DNA of 47,613 bases from an uncultured Geobacteraceae bacterium (GCA_903875605.1 CAIQWT010000071.1:1-47613), one strand, 5' to 3'. Counted from the stretch's first letter, positions 35,300-45,304 are shown. Notes: generated from the sequence alone by a model not told the origin. Program-made: numbers and translations.

Positions 35300-37459
35300 A
35301 TGTACAGATTCCTATTATATATATTGCTTGCTGCTTTTATTGCCCTTCCTGTAGTTGTTACTGCAGATTTCAGGCAGACTCTGCTAATTACATCTCAGAA
35401 TGCCGGTACAATTCCCTTCAGTCATGAAAATCACCTTAAGAGTCTGAACAATAACTGCTCTGCCTGCCATAATTCAATCTTCCATATCTCACGGAAAAAT
35501 AATCCTGCCGTAACAATGGCGGAAATGGAAAAAGGAAAATCGTGCGGCGCTTGCCATAACAAGGATAACCCTGGGACACCGCAACTTAAAAACTGCTCGG
35601 CATGTCACGCAATTGATGCAGTATCTATAACTATTCCTGACTTTGGGGTTCTGGTCTTCAAACACAGCAAACATCTCGAAATGTACACCTGCACTGATTG
35701 TCACACAGCTCTTTTTAAGACAGATCGGAGCAATCCGCACATAAGTATGTTTCAGATGCAACAGGGCAATTCCTGCGGAAGCTGTCATGATGGCAAAAGT
35801 GCATTTTCAGTAAAGGGCGATTGTGTTAAATGTCATCAGGTTAGTGAAATCCCTTTGGCTGGCGGTGCGGTGTTCAGCCATAGCGCCCATCTTGAGATGT
35901 CATTTGCATGTTCAGATTGTCACAGTAAAATATTTATTCCAGGGTCTAACCGGGTAAGCTATACCATGCTTGATATGGAAGCCGGAAAATCATGTGGAGC
36001 CTGCCACAACGCCAAAACTGCATTTTCCGTTAAGGGTGAATGCCAAAAATGTCATAAAAAGGTCATGGAGGTGCGCTTTAAGGCTTTTGATGCAAGATTC
36101 AGCCACAATGCCCATCTTAAAATGTTTAAGTGCGATGACTGCCACAGCAGTATTTTTATCGGCGGCACCCGCAGTATCCGTTATACGATGCCGCAAATGG
36201 TTCAGGGTAAATCTTGCGGCACTTGTCATGACAGCAAGACCGCATTCGGAGTTGTAGGAAGTTGTGATAAATGCCACCCAACCACCCCTGCTGACGTCAA
36301 CTTTAAAATTAAAAATGCCGGTTCCGTCATGTTCAGCCACACAAAGCATCGCTCTTTATTTTCCTGTGACCAGTGCCATAATGGTATCGCTTTAGCCGGA
36401 GTCACTTCCAAGCGCTTTACTATGAAAGAGATGGACAATGGTGCATCATGTGGGACATGCCATGATGGTAAAACCGCATTCAGCGGCAAATCCTGTAGTA
36501 AGTGTCATCCAGTCAAAGAAGTTCAATTTTCTGATGATGCGCGTTTCAGCCATGACAAACATCTCGCCGTGTATTCCTGTGCCGATTGTCATAACCAGCT
36601 GTATAATCCTGGGCCTGATAACAAACGCTTTTCCATGGCACAGATGGAGAAGGGAGCTTCGTGCGGTAGTTGCCACGACGGTTCAACTGTTTTCAGCGTA
36701 AAGGGTGATTGCAACCTGTGTCACAAATCCACTGTTAATGTCGTCTTTAAGGTCAAGGAAACTGGTGCTACAACATTCAGTCACACAGCTCATACTAGTA
36801 TATACACCTGTGTAGAGTGCCATAATAAAATTTTCAAAGGCGGAAAAGAGAGCACACGGGTAAATATGGGCGAAATGGAGAAAGGCATTTCGTGTGGTAC
36901 ATGCCACGACGGCAAGAACGCCTTTAGTGTGAAATCAGACTGCCAGAAATGCCATACAGTAAAGCAGATACGTTTTCGTCCCGGCAGTGCAGAATTCAGC
37001 CATACCGTGCATATTGCAGCTTACAGCTGCAAAGATTGCCATCCGGATATCTTTATTCCAGGACCTGGTAATAAACGCTATACCATGAGTCAAATGGAAC
37101 AAGGGAAATCCTGCGGAAGTTGCCACGATGAAAAAACTGCTTTCAGTGTAAAGTCCAACTGCGTGAAGTGCCATCCCGGAACTCCTCGATCAGTTCGTTT
37201 TGAACTTTCTCCGAGTACCGGCAATGTTGAGTTCAGCCATAAACCACATACCGACAAAGGTTATACCTGCAATGATTGTCATTATACTGCAATACCATCA
37301 GGAACCTCTGATAAGCGCTGGGTTATGAAGGAAATGGATCAGGGTAAATTTTGCGGCAGCTGCCACGGCTTCAGTATGGCGTTCAGCGTGAAGGATCCAA
37401 CAGCATGTGAACGCTGTCATCAGAAAGAGTCCGACTGGCGTCCGCAACAACTCCAGTAA
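35300..37459 (+). CDS. 27-haem periplasmic c-type cytochrome, nine triheme repeats
   Basis: A 719-residue secreted multihaem cytochrome. Residues 1-22 form a Sec signal peptide. The mature part holds 27 CxxCH haem-binding motifs arranged as nine repeats of about 75 residues, each with three haems in the order F-S/K-H-x2-H, CxxCH followed by I-F or similar, a M-x2-M-x2-G segment, SCGxCH with K-x-AFSVK, then CxKCH. The c7-type triheme plan matches the multidomain 'nanowire' cytochromes of Geobacter. It probably moves electrons across the periplasm as a molecular wire or stores charge. It follows cheB by 37 bases with no clear terminator between, so partial co-transcription with the che locus is possible. 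Partner proteins and potentials cannot be read. Confidence 0.93.
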   Translation: MYRFLLYILLAAFIALPVVVTADFRQTLLITSQNAGTIPFSHENHLKSLNNNCSACHNSIFHISRKNNPAVTMAEMEKGKSCGACHNKDNPGTPQLKNCSACHAIDAVSITIPDFGVLVFKHSKHLEMYTCTDCHTALFKTDRSNPHISMFQMQQGNSCGSCHDGKSAFSVKGDCVKCHQVSEIPLAGGAVFSHSAHLEMSFACSDCHSKIFIPGSNRVSYTMLDMEAGKSCGACHNAKTAFSVKGECQKCHKKVMEVRFKAFDARFSHNAHLKMFKCDDCHSSIFIGGTRSIRYTMPQMVQGKSCGTCHDSKTAFGVVGSCDKCHPTTPADVNFKIKNAGSVMFSHTKHRSLFSCDQCHNGIALAGVTSKRFTMKEMDNGASCGTCHDGKTAFSGKSCSKCHPVKEVQFSDDARFSHDKHLAVYSCADCHNQLYNPGPDNKRFSMAQMEKGASCGSCHDGSTVFSVKGDCNLCHKSTVNVVFKVKETGATTFSHTAHTSIYTCVECHNKIFKGGKESTRVNMGEMEKGISCGTCHDGKNAFSVKSDCQKCHTVKQIRFRPGSAEFSHTVHIAAYSCKDCHPDIFIPGPGNKRYTMSQMEQGKSCGSCHDEKTAFSVKSNCVKCHPGTPRSVRFELSPSTGNVEFSHKPHTDKGYTCNDCHYTAIPSGTSDKRWVMKEMDQGKFCGSCHGFSMAFSVKDPTACERCHQKESDWRPQQLQ
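35405..37440 (+). repeat. Nine tandem triheme-domain coding repeats
   Basis: Nine diverged in-frame repeats of about 225 bases inside the cytochrome gene, each beginning at an F-S/K-H-x2-H segment and coding three CxxCH motifs. Repeats differ enough to exclude very recent duplication, while the middle SCGxCHDxKxAFSVK segment is the most conserved. Confidence 0.88.
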
Positions 37460-37500
37460 TCTGGACATACAGACATATTCAAGTACGAAAGGAAATTAAC

Positions 37501-39972
37501 GTGGAACATAAGTACTCACCGAAGGATGTAGAGCAGAAATGGCAGGCAATTTGGGATGAACAAAAGACATTCAAGGTCTCGGTAAATAAGGATAAACCTA
37601 AATACTACCTTCTGGAAATGTTTCCATATCCATCAGGGCGTATCCATATGGGGCACGTTCGTAACTATTCTATTGGAGATGTTATCGGTAGATTCAAAAG
37701 AATGCGTGGATTTAACGTCATGCATCCGATGGGGTGGGATGCTTTTGGAATGCCGGCTGAAAATGCCGCTATCCAGAACAAAAGTCATCCAGCAACCTGG
37801 ACCTACGAAAATATTGCATACATGAGGAACCAGATCAAGAAGATGGGTTTCTCGTACGATTGGGATCGTGAATTGGCCACCTGTGACATCGACTATTATC
37901 GATGGGAACAGAAGATTTTTCTTGAAATGTTTGCCAAAGGGCTGGCCTACAAAAAGACTTCTTATGTCAACTGGTGCCCGAAGTGTGAAACAGTACTGGC
38001 AAATGAGCAAGTTGAAGACGGCGGTTGCTGGCGTTGTGATACGGACGTAAATCAGAAAGAGTTGGATCAGTGGTTTTTCCGTATAACCGATTATGCAGAA
38101 GAGCTTCTTGAAAATACATATAAACTCCCCGGTTGGCCGGAACGCGTTCTTGTTATGCAACGCAACTGGATTGGCAAGAGTTTCGGCTGTGAAATTGACT
38201 TTCCAGTCAAAAACAGTGCCGAACCGATCCGTGTATTCACTACACGTCAAGATACGGTATTCGGTGCAACCTTTATGTCTCTGGCACCTGAACATCCGCG
38301 AGCCCTTGAACTTGCGACACCAGATCATAAAGATGAAGTTGTTGCTTTTATTGATAAAATCAGAAAAACTGATCGTATCAAGCGTACCGCCGATGATTTT
38401 GAAAAAGAGGGGGTTTTTACCGGCTCTTACTGTAATAATCCAGTAACCGGGGCACTTATGCCAATCTTTCTGGCTAACTTTGTCCTCATGGATTATGGCA
38501 CTGGTGCCGTAATGGCGGTGCCAACCCACGATCAGCGCGATTTTGAATTTGCAAAAAAATACGACCTGCCACTGAAAGTTGTTATCCAGCCATCCGGAGT
38601 TACGCTTGACCCACTCGTCATGAGTGAAGCATATACTGAAGCCGGGATTATGGCAAATTCAGGTCAGTTTGACGGCCTTCAGAGTAACGATGCAAAAGAG
38701 GCTATTGCTGACTTCCTTCAAGCTCAAGGTCAGGGGGCCAAAACCGTTAATTTCCGTCTTCGTGACTGGGGTATTTCACGGCAACGCTATTGGGGAAACC
38801 CGATACCGGTTATCTATTGTGATATATGCGGCGTTGTACCTGTACCGGAACAGGATTTACCGGTAGTACTTCCAAAAGACGTTGCCTTCAGCGGTGAAGG
38901 CGGCAGTCCGCTTGCCCAAATGGAGTCTTTTGTAAGCTGTACCTGTCCACTTTGCGGAATGGTTGCCCGCCGTGAGACTGATACTATGGATACCTTTGTT
39001 CAATCATCCTGGTATTTCCTCCGCTACTGCTGCCCTGACTTTAAGGACGGCATACTCGATCGTGAATCAGCTGACCACTGGATGTCGGTTGACCAATATA
39101 TCGGGGGTATAGAACATGCCGTATTACACCTGTTGTATGCACGCTTCTTTACAAAAGTTTTGCGGGATCTTGGCCATACCTCTGCAGATGAACCATTTAC
39201 CAACCTCCTGACACAGGGCATGGTCATTAAAGACGGCGCAAAAATGAGTAAGTCAAAAGGTAATGTTGTAGATCCTGATGCCTTAATCACAAAGTACGGA
39301 GCAGATACAGCCCGTCTGTTTTCGCTTTTTGCCGCACCGCCGGAAAAAGACCTGGACTGGAATGACCAGGGAGTAGAAGGTTCTTTCCGCTTCCTGAACC
39401 GTATCTGGAAGCTAGTCCATGACCGCTTGACAATGATACAGAACGCCGGCCTGCCGGATCTCGACTTGTTGACGGCAGAAGAGCGCAATCTGCGAAGATC
39501 CGTACATAAAACAATCCGCAAAGTAACCGAAGATCTTGAGGAGCGTTTCCATTTCAATACAGCGATTGCTTCAGTAATGGAACTGCTTAATATCCTTCAA
39601 CCGGCTGAATATTCGTCGGCGCAGTTCCCGGCTGTTATGAAAGAAGCTCTCCAGAATGTTATTATTCTGATATCCCCTTTTGTTCCTCATATGGCAGAGG
39701 AACTTTGGCAGCGCCTCGGCAACTTTACTCCATTGACACAAACGGCCTGGCCTGATTATGACCAGAGTGCTGTAATCGATGAAGAGCTTCTGGTTGTGGT
39801 GCAGGTTAATGGTAAATTACGTTCCAAAATAACTGTTGCAGCCGGTACCGGAGAGGAAGAGGTTAAAGCACTCGCCTTGGCAGATGAAAAAATTGCACAG
39901 TTCATCTTAGGTATGACAGTCCGCAAAGTTATTTGTGTCCAGGGCAAGCTTGTCAATATTGTGGTGGGGTAA
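37501..39972 (+). CDS. leuS: Leucyl-tRNA synthetase
   Basis: Class I synthetase charging tRNA-Leu. The 823-residue protein has normal bacterial length: HMGH (49-52) in [17 protein letters not shown], a zinc region with C-x2-C pairs ([15 protein letters not shown]), a CP1 editing domain, [16 protein letters not shown], and [12 protein letters not shown]. The C-terminal anticodon-binding domain is complete. GTG start at 37501, with AAAGGA nine bases upstream. Confidence 0.97.
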   Translation: MEHKYSPKDVEQKWQAIWDEQKTFKVSVNKDKPKYYLLEMFPYPSGRIHMGHVRNYSIGDVIGRFKRMRGFNVMHPMGWDAFGMPAENAAIQNKSHPATWTYENIAYMRNQIKKMGFSYDWDRELATCDIDYYRWEQKIFLEMFAKGLAYKKTSYVNWCPKCETVLANEQVEDGGCWRCDTDVNQKELDQWFFRITDYAEELLENTYKLPGWPERVLVMQRNWIGKSFGCEIDFPVKNSAEPIRVFTTRQDTVFGATFMSLAPEHPRALELATPDHKDEVVAFIDKIRKTDRIKRTADDFEKEGVFTGSYCNNPVTGALMPIFLANFVLMDYGTGAVMAVPTHDQRDFEFAKKYDLPLKVVIQPSGVTLDPLVMSEAYTEAGIMANSGQFDGLQSNDAKEAIADFLQAQGQGAKTVNFRLRDWGISRQRYWGNPIPVIYCDICGVVPVPEQDLPVVLPKDVAFSGEGGSPLAQMESFVSCTCPLCGMVARRETDTMDTFVQSSWYFLRYCCPDFKDGILDRESADHWMSVDQYIGGIEHAVLHLLYARFFTKVLRDLGHTSADEPFTNLLTQGMVIKDGAKMSKSKGNVVDPDALITKYGADTARLFSLFAAPPEKDLDWNDQGVEGSFRFLNRIWKLVHDRLTMIQNAGLPDLDLLTAEERNLRRSVHKTIRKVTEDLEERFHFNTAIASVMELLNILQPAEYSSAQFPAVMKEALQNVIILISPFVPHMAEELWQRLGNFTPLTQTAWPDYDQSAVIDEELLVVVQVNGKLRSKITVAAGTGEEEVKALALADEKIAQFILGMTVRKVICVQGKLVNIVVG

Positions 39973-39976
39973 GGGT

Positions 39977-40501
39977 ATGTCCGTGTCAGTGTTAGTACGG
40001 TGTTTGTTGCTTGCGCTGCTGCTGAATATTGTCGCTGGTTGCGGATATCACCTGACAAATTCCCAGGCCCAACGCCTTGGAGTCGCCCAGAAAATATGGG
40101 TACCTTTTTTCAGTAACGAGAGCATCAGTCCGACGGCACAGACTGTTCTGCGCCGTGCATTTTATGATGAACTCCACTCGCTGCGCGGTATGATTCCAGC
40201 AGACAGTGAAAGCAGAGCTGATCTCACGATGAAGGCACGTATTACTTCCTATTCGAGTCAGGCTGTTTCATATACAGCTCTTGACCAAGCCCGAGAGTTT
40301 AAGCTGTCATTGGAAGTTGAACTTGAGATCAGTAAATCTGGGCAGCTGGTACCAATCTGGAAAGGTAAAATTAATGCTTTAAAACAATATCCAGCTAGCA
40401 GAGATCTTGCTCTGCAGCGCAATGCTGAAGAACAGGCTCTTGATGCCGTAGCCCGTATTATTTCTCATAAATTTATCTCTGCAGTGGAAGAGTCTTATTA
40501 A
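39977..40501 (+). CDS. lptE: LPS-assembly lipoprotein LptE
   Basis: A 174-residue outer-membrane lipoprotein. A signal peptide (1-21) ends in a VAGC lipobox with lipidated Cys22, followed by GYHL, typical of LptE. The body fits an alpha/beta domain with PFFSNES, RRAFYDEL and a lower-similarity C-terminus. LptE plugs the LptD barrel for LPS insertion. Context leuS-lptE-holA is the widely conserved order for this gene, which supports the assignment. ATG 39977 was chosen because AAGGG precedes it. Confidence 0.87.
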   Translation: MSVSVLVRCLLLALLLNIVAGCGYHLTNSQAQRLGVAQKIWVPFFSNESISPTAQTVLRRAFYDELHSLRGMIPADSESRADLTMKARITSYSSQAVSYTALDQAREFKLSLEVELEISKSGQLVPIWKGKINALKQYPASRDLALQRNAEEQALDAVARIISHKFISAVEESY

Positions 40502-40503
40502 CA

Positions 40504-41499
40504 ATGACATCTCAGGAATTTGAAATATCTCTGAAAAAAGGTTCCATACCAACAGTCTGCTTTCTTTATGGAGAGGAGCAGTTTCTGGTAGAGCGGGCGG
40601 TCAATACGCTGCTTAAAATTGCGATTGATCCTTCACTCAAAGACTTTAATTTCAATGTTTTTTTTGGAAATGAATCTAAAGGTGTCGACATTATAGATTC
40701 AGCCCAAACCCTGCCGATGTTTTCTGAGCGGCGCGCTGTTCTGGTTAAGCGTGCAGAACAGTTAAAAGCTGATGCCCTTGAAACTATGCTGCCCTATATC
40801 CAAAATCCAGCGCCCGGTACCTGTCTGCTATTGACTGGTACCAAAATTGATCAACGCAAAAAGTTTTTTCTGGAATTAAAAAAACATGGCGTTATCGTTG
40901 AATACAAAAGGTTATATGACAACAAACTGTCAGGTTTTATTCAAAGTGAATCAGTAGCTCAAGGAAAACCTATTGAGACTGCAGCAGCTGAACTATTATC
41001 GGCGCTTATCGGCAACAACCTGCAGGAATTGAGTTCTCAGATTGAAAAACTTGTAGTTTATGCCGGACCAAAACAACGCATAACAGTTGACGATGTACGA
41101 GTCATGGCTAGCAACAGTAAGGCATTCACAGCCTTCGAACTGGCAAAATTCCTCGGTATGCGTGATGTACCAAATTCAATCAGGAGTCTTGACGCACTGT
41201 TTCTGAATGGTGAGGAGGCTCCGATGATTCTCGGCGCTATGGCTCGTCATTTTCGGCAATTATGGCGCGTTAGAGAACTGCTTGATAAAAAGATATCTCA
41301 GGCTGATATTGGCAGGGATCTATCAATAAATTCATTTTTTCTTGGGGAGATTGTCATGCAGTCCAATAATTTTCCAAGAAGAGAAATGAAGCGTATTTTT
41401 GAAGAACTTTACCGGTGTGATGTTTCGTCTAAAACTGGAGGGCAGCCATATACACTTCTGCACGGCTTATCCATGGGGATCTGTACCGGTGGGTGGTAA
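40504..41499 (+). CDS. holA: DNA polymerase III delta subunit
   Basis: Clamp-loader subunit that opens the beta sliding clamp. The 331-residue protein has family length and features: CFLYGEEQFLVERAV, FFGNESKG, a TLPMFSERRAVLVKRAEQ segment (clamp-binding region), an AAA-like fold lacking a complete Walker motif as expected for delta, and a C-terminal collar domain (GAMARHFRQLWRVRELLD). It starts two bases after the lptE stop. A long hairpin follows. Confidence 0.93.
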   Translation: MTSQEFEISLKKGSIPTVCFLYGEEQFLVERAVNTLLKIAIDPSLKDFNFNVFFGNESKGVDIIDSAQTLPMFSERRAVLVKRAEQLKADALETMLPYIQNPAPGTCLLLTGTKIDQRKKFFLELKKHGVIVEYKRLYDNKLSGFIQSESVAQGKPIETAAAELLSALIGNNLQELSSQIEKLVVYAGPKQRITVDDVRVMASNSKAFTAFELAKFLGMRDVPNSIRSLDALFLNGEEAPMILGAMARHFRQLWRVRELLDKKISQADIGRDLSINSFFLGEIVMQSNNFPRREMKRIFEELYRCDVSSKTGGQPYTLLHGLSMGICTGGW

Positions 41500-41519
41500 C
41501 TAGCGGATTGTGAAATCTC

Positions 41520-41569
41520 CACTACGCAAAAAGGGGGCGTGCCGTAAGCAGCCCCCTTTTTGCGTAGTG
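41520..41569. terminator. Bidirectional rho-independent terminator, holA / rpsT
   Basis: A perfect 19-bp stem (41520-41538 with 41551-41569) with a 12-base loop. The stem has a GC-rich core flanked by A5/T5 tracts, so each strand reads a GC stem into T5. It lies between convergent stops and should stop both. Confidence 0.9.
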
Positions 41570-41578
41570 AATAAAATA

Positions 41579-41842
41579 CTAACCGAGCGTATTTACAAGT
41601 TTTGTCAAACGAGACACGTTACGGGAAGCTGTCGAACTGTGAATGACACCTTTGGTTGCAGTAGCATCAATAACAGGAATAGCAATCTTAAGCGCTGCAA
41701 CTGCGGCATCCTTGTCTTTTGCTTCTACCGCTTCACGAACACGCTTGATATATGTTTTCAGCGTCGATGAAACATGACGATTACGTGCAGTTTTCTTTGC
41801 ACTCTGCTTGATCCTCTTGATAGCCGACTTATGATGTGCCAA
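41579..41842 (-). CDS. rpsT: 30S ribosomal protein S20, UUG start
   Basis: S20 binds 16S rRNA early in 30S assembly. The 87-residue product begins [17 protein letters not shown], the standard S20 N-terminus, and is very rich in Lys, Arg and Ala. The start is TTG (41842-41840), with GGAGGTG six bases ahead; no ATG gives the correct N-terminus. E. coli rpsT also uses UUG and is autoregulated at translation, so the rare start may be a conserved control element. Confidence 0.95.
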   Translation of the reverse strand: MAHHKSAIKRIKQSAKKTARNRHVSSTLKTYIKRVREAVEAKDKDAAVAALKIAIPVIDATATKGVIHSSTASRNVSRLTKLVNTLG

Positions 41843-41891
41843 ACTGCACCTCCAAAAATTTTCTTGAGTATGTAACAAAATTCAAGCTGAT

Positions 41892-41921
41892 TTTATAGCA
41901 CTATATTCCACATCATGTCAA
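41892..41921 (-). promoter_or_regulatory. Sigma-70 promoter for rpsT
   Basis: On the minus strand: TTGACA (41921-41916), an 18-base spacer and TATAAA (41897-41892), about 50 bases before the UUG start. Near-consensus boxes suit a highly expressed ribosomal protein gene. Confidence 0.75.
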
Positions 41922-42019
41922 GGGAATTGTATTTCATAAGCAATTAGAAATGATACGCCTGTTACGTTTTTGAATATGTAACTCACTACTTCTTGTAGAA
42001 TTCAAATGCATGATTTCTG

Positions 42020-42048
42020 TTGAAACAGATATTTTCGTACTGTATAAG
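42020..42048 (+). promoter_or_regulatory. Promoter for the hybrid histidine kinase
   Basis: TTGAAA (42020-42025), a 17-base spacer and TATAAG (42043-42048) lie about 82 bases before ATG 42131. An in-frame TTG at 42020 falls within the -35 box and is therefore unlikely to be the start. Confidence 0.6.
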
Positions 42049-42130
42049 TTTGATAGTTTCTAACGTAAAAACACCATTTTTATCAAGTTGCGCACACAGT
42101 ATTCCATACCGCTCTGTAATCGGCCATTTA

Positions 42131-44611
42131 ATGACAAGTAACACAATTCTCAATTTAAAATCAAAGCTTAGGCTTTTCGTAATAATTACTATTATTGCGG
42201 TAATTACCCTTTCAACCTGGGAAATCTATACTGGACGAAGTGAAATTATTGAGCTGGCAGAACGGCAATCAGCTGATTATGCAAGGGCACTGGCAGAGCA
42301 CACCGACAGTGCTTTTGCCGAAGCAGACGGCGTGCTACGCGAAGTTATTCACGATATCTCACTTAAAAACAAATTTGAACAGACTGACCCGCTAATCCTG
42401 TATCAGGATTTAAAGCGCCAGCATGAAAACCCACAACAGGTCGGGGCGCTGTTTTTGGTGGATAAAAAGGGTGTGATGTTTAGTAATACGCAGGAATATC
42501 CTCCCCGTAAAATATTAGTTGCTGATCGTGACTATTTTAAAATATATCTGGATAACCCGGATATTGGTTTTACCATAGGAAAGCCGGTAATGAGCCGCCT
42601 GGTGAATCGTTGGCGATTTAACCTCATGAGACCGATCAATCAACCAGGTAAACCTTTTAACGGTTTGATCGCAGCGGGTTTTGAAGTTGATTATTTCAAG
42701 CGTTTTTTTACTCAAGCCAGTCTTGGACCACGTGGAAGAATTTTATTGGTTCGTGAAGACGGAGTACCACTGGTCGTTCAACCTTACACTGATAATGCTT
42801 ACGAATCAGATTTTAGGACAACCAAGCTTTTTAAAGGCATAAAGAGCAATAAGCCGTATGGTACTTATCACACTTCCAGCAGCGTATTAGACAAAGCCAA
42901 TCGCATAATTTCCTATAACCAACTCACCCGCTTTCCGGTTGTAGCAATCGTATCGCTTAATGAAGAGGACATTCTCCAACCTTGGATCCACAAAGCCTCC
43001 ATTCAGTCTTCGCTTACATTTGCCTTGTGTATTCTTATAGTAACGCTGACCCGCATAATGTTTCGCCATCTAGACAAACTCCAGACTTTGCAGACAGAGT
43101 TGGATGATCGCTCTAAGCTGCTTGCAGCGTCAGTAAATGAGCAGCGAATCATACTTAATAATGTTTCAGTCGGTATCGGATTCGTTAAAAATGATAAGGT
43201 CCAGTGGTCTAATGTTTGTCATGATAAAATGTTTGGTTATGAGGCTGGACAAGCCCGCGGAATGAGTACGAACAGTTTTTACTCTGAAGAGGCTGTATGC
43301 CCGAATTTCGGCACCGGTGGAAGGGTATATTCGACTGAAGTGACTTTGAAAAAGATAGATGGCACTTTGTTTCCGTGTATCCTTGTCATTCAGGCTATTG
43401 ACTCTGAAAAGCCTGAAGATGGTTCAATTTGGGTTATTCAAGACATAAGTGATTTTAAGCGATCTGAATCAGAGAGAATGAATCTACTAGAACAGGTCCA
43501 GCATGCCCGTAACCTTGAAAATATAGGCACATTGGCAGGCGGAGTAGCTCACGATTTCAACAATCTACTAATGGTTATACAAGGCTCCGCAGATTTGGCA
43601 AAAATGAGGCTTGAATTATTTTCACCAGTACAACAATATCTTGTAAAAATAACTCAGGCAACACAAAAAGCGGCTGAATTATGCCAGAAGATGCTTGCTT
43701 ATTCTGGCAAAGGATTTTACCACTTTGAAAAGATACATGTGCAAGCGCTCCTTGATCCTGTCTTACCTCAGATCAAAGATCTTCTCTCGCAGACTCATAT
43801 TGATCTAAAGTTAAGCATACCGGATGAGCTGCCATTAATAAAAGCTGATGCGAGACAACTGAGACAAGCCGTTATAAATGTCATAAATAATGCTGTGGAA
43901 GCTATTGGAGATCATAACGGGTCGATATTAGTTTCGGGGTATTGTGAGACGACTGCCGGCGGAAAATTGGTTGTTCTGGAAGTAGTAGATACCGGTTGCG
44001 GAATGGATGAGGTGACAGTACAAAGGGTATTTGATCCGTTTTTTAGTACTAAATTTACCGGACGCGGCCTTAATATGTCAGCTGTTTCAGGTGTTGTGAA
44101 GGCACTAAAAGGTACAATCAGTATAAAGAGCCAGCTCGGAAAAGGTACAACTGTGCAGTTTGCTATTCCAGCCTATTCGGATCATAAAATGGCTGCTTTT
44201 ATAGATAACGATCGTCCTGCTTGGCTGCCACTGGCTGGAAAACCGACTGTTATCTTTGTTGATATTGAGCATTCAATTAGAGAAATGACCGCATCTCTTC
44301 TTGAAACTCTTGGATATGCCGTCATTACAGCAGAAAGTGTTACTGAGGCTTTGCTGCTTTATAAAGAGTTTGTAAATCAGGTAGATATACTATTCATTGA
44401 CGTCACCCTGTGGGAAATGAATGGTACTGAATTGCTAAATGAGCTCCGCCTGAAATGGGCAAAAGTGCCGGTACTGCTTACTAGCGAATATACATTGGAG
44501 AACGTCTCCTCAATAATTGGAAAAGAGGATCCGACAGTGTTTTTCATTCAAAAACCATATACCATTGAAAGCTTAAATAGTGCTCTGATAGAGGTGTTGT
44601 CTGCAGGGTAG
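42131..44611 (+). CDS. Membrane hybrid sensor histidine kinase with extracytoplasmic Cache-like domain
   Basis: An 826-residue sensor kinase. A transmembrane helix (about 13-33), a periplasmic dCache-type sensor (35-290; DRDYFKIYL and GKPVMSR motifs are typical) and a second helix (about 292-312) precede a PAS domain (335-450). The kinase core has the H box LAGGVAHDFNNLL (near residue 470), an N box INVINNAVEAI, a G1 box VVDTGCGMD and an FxxxFSTKFTGRGLNMSAV lid. The last 120 residues are a receiver with IDVTLWEMNG and IQKPYT but a modified acidic pocket (VDIEHSI for the usual DD). The signal is unknown; Cache domains bind small metabolites. No partner regulator is adjacent. The start is uncertain since no Shine-Dalgarno is visible. 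Confidence 0.86.
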   Translation: MTSNTILNLKSKLRLFVIITIIAVITLSTWEIYTGRSEIIELAERQSADYARALAEHTDSAFAEADGVLREVIHDISLKNKFEQTDPLILYQDLKRQHENPQQVGALFLVDKKGVMFSNTQEYPPRKILVADRDYFKIYLDNPDIGFTIGKPVMSRLVNRWRFNLMRPINQPGKPFNGLIAAGFEVDYFKRFFTQASLGPRGRILLVREDGVPLVVQPYTDNAYESDFRTTKLFKGIKSNKPYGTYHTSSSVLDKANRIISYNQLTRFPVVAIVSLNEEDILQPWIHKASIQSSLTFALCILIVTLTRIMFRHLDKLQTLQTELDDRSKLLAASVNEQRIILNNVSVGIGFVKNDKVQWSNVCHDKMFGYEAGQARGMSTNSFYSEEAVCPNFGTGGRVYSTEVTLKKIDGTLFPCILVIQAIDSEKPEDGSIWVIQDISDFKRSESERMNLLEQVQHARNLENIGTLAGGVAHDFNNLLMVIQGSADLAKMRLELFSPVQQYLVKITQATQKAAELCQKMLAYSGKGFYHFEKIHVQALLDPVLPQIKDLLSQTHIDLKLSIPDELPLIKADARQLRQAVINVINNAVEAIGDHNGSILVSGYCETTAGGKLVVLEVVDTGCGMDEVTVQRVFDPFFSTKFTGRGLNMSAVSGVVKALKGTISIKSQLGKGTTVQFAIPAYSDHKMAAFIDNDRPAWLPLAGKPTVIFVDIEHSIREMTASLLETLGYAVITAESVTEALLLYKEFVNQVDILFIDVTLWEMNGTELLNELRLKWAKVPVLLTSEYTLENVSSIIGKEDPTVFFIQKPYTIESLNSALIEVLSAG

Positions 44612-44786
44612 ATAGATTTATTTGAAGCGTTACCATGAAAAAGGAATTACTGTAATGAACAGCAATGAAGTCGAAAGGCTTGTCAACTAACTGCTTTCAG
44701 AAAGAGTCAATATATTATTGTTCTAAAAGTTTTTTTAGTTAATTACAAATTCAACAAAACGACTTGGATTTTTTACAACTAAACCT

Positions 44787-44996
44787 TCAATCATCTTTTC
44801 TTATTCGAACCACCTGACTGACTCCCGGCATAGTTTCAATTTCATGATCATTTAAGGTTCCGGTATCACCTATCACGCCTATGATAGTACGATTCGCTCC
44901 GGTAGACTGATGAATATCAAAATCACGGGTTATTAAATATTCCTTTATTGAATCCAATGATACTTCTTCGGCATGTGTTTTCATAATTATCAACAT
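44787..44996 (-). CDS. Free-standing DAHP-synthase regulatory (ferredoxin-like/ACT-like) domain
   Basis: A 69-residue protein with GGGAG ten bases before ATG 44996. It matches only the N-terminal regulatory domain of Thermotoga-type DAHP synthases: MLIIMK start, a variable helix, H-x-S-T-G-x2-RTIIGVIGD and PGVSQVVRI. In the full enzymes this domain binds Tyr or Phe and inhibits the barrel. Here a TGA follows RIRKDD, just where the catalytic barrel would start, and the next codons do not resemble a barrel. It lies 15 bases after the chorismate mutase gene, so it is probably co-transcribed. It may be a trans-acting aromatic-amino-acid sensor or the residue of a truncated synthase. Confidence 0.72.
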   Translation of the reverse strand: MLIIMKTHAEEVSLDSIKEYLITRDFDIHQSTGANRTIIGVIGDTGTLNDHEIETMPGVSQVVRIRKDD

Positions 44997-45011
44997 ATTA
45001 TATAAGCTCCC

Positions 45012-45290
45012 TTAAATGTCTTCCTTATGTGACATTATGCGTTCCAGGCGACGCGACTCGTCGACAACCCGCTCAAACATCCTGACTATAGCTTCGTCAT
45101 CAAGAGGGCCGGGATTGTCCTCTTTCATGCGGTTAAAAATTCGTTTTTCACGGGTCGGGTCAAATACCGGTAAATTTAACTCCTTCTTGGCATGACCGAT
45201 CTCAAGCGCCAACCTGGCACGTTCATTAAAGATTCGCAGCAACACATCATCCAATAGGTCTATTCGTTTACGAATTTCATTGATATCCAC
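45012..45290 (-). CDS. Chorismate mutase, AroQ class, monofunctional
   Basis: A 92-residue all-helical protein converting chorismate to prephenate for Phe and Tyr synthesis. GTG start with AAGGAG eight bases ahead. Residues matching AroQ catalysis are visible: Arg7 in NEIRKRIDLLD, an Arg in NERARLALEIGHAK with Lys35, and DPTREKRI (Asp44, Arg47, Glu48). It is a stand-alone domain, not fused to prephenate dehydratase or DAHP synthase. It follows nadB by 14 bases and precedes the isolated DAHP-synthase regulatory domain. Confidence 0.92.
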   Translation of the reverse strand: MDINEIRKRIDLLDDVLLRIFNERARLALEIGHAKKELNLPVFDPTREKRIFNRMKEDNPGPLDDEAIVRMFERVVDESRRLERIMSHKEDI

Positions 45291-45304
45291 TTACGCAGCT
45301 CCTT

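Noticed and set aside
35489-37174. Several minus-strand frames with periodic Met/Ala/Thr/His composition
   Set aside because: All are reverse complements of the repeated haem-binding segments of the cytochrome gene.
35405-37440. Regular repeats considered as a CRISPR or satellite array
   Set aside because: They are in-frame coding repeats with three CxxCH motifs each and no constant short repeat with variable spacers.
37633-38529. 298-codon open frame on the minus strand
   Set aside because: It lies wholly within leuS on the opposite strand, has no recognisable domain and no ribosome site. leuS is unmistakable.
39024-39557. 177-codon open frame on the minus strand
   Set aside because: Antisense to leuS; Arg/Ser-rich shadow frame.
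44701-44786. Continuation of a DAHP synthase barrel after the stop of the regulatory domain
   Set aside because: Reading past the TGA gives short frames with further stops and no barrel motif, so no remnant could be shown.
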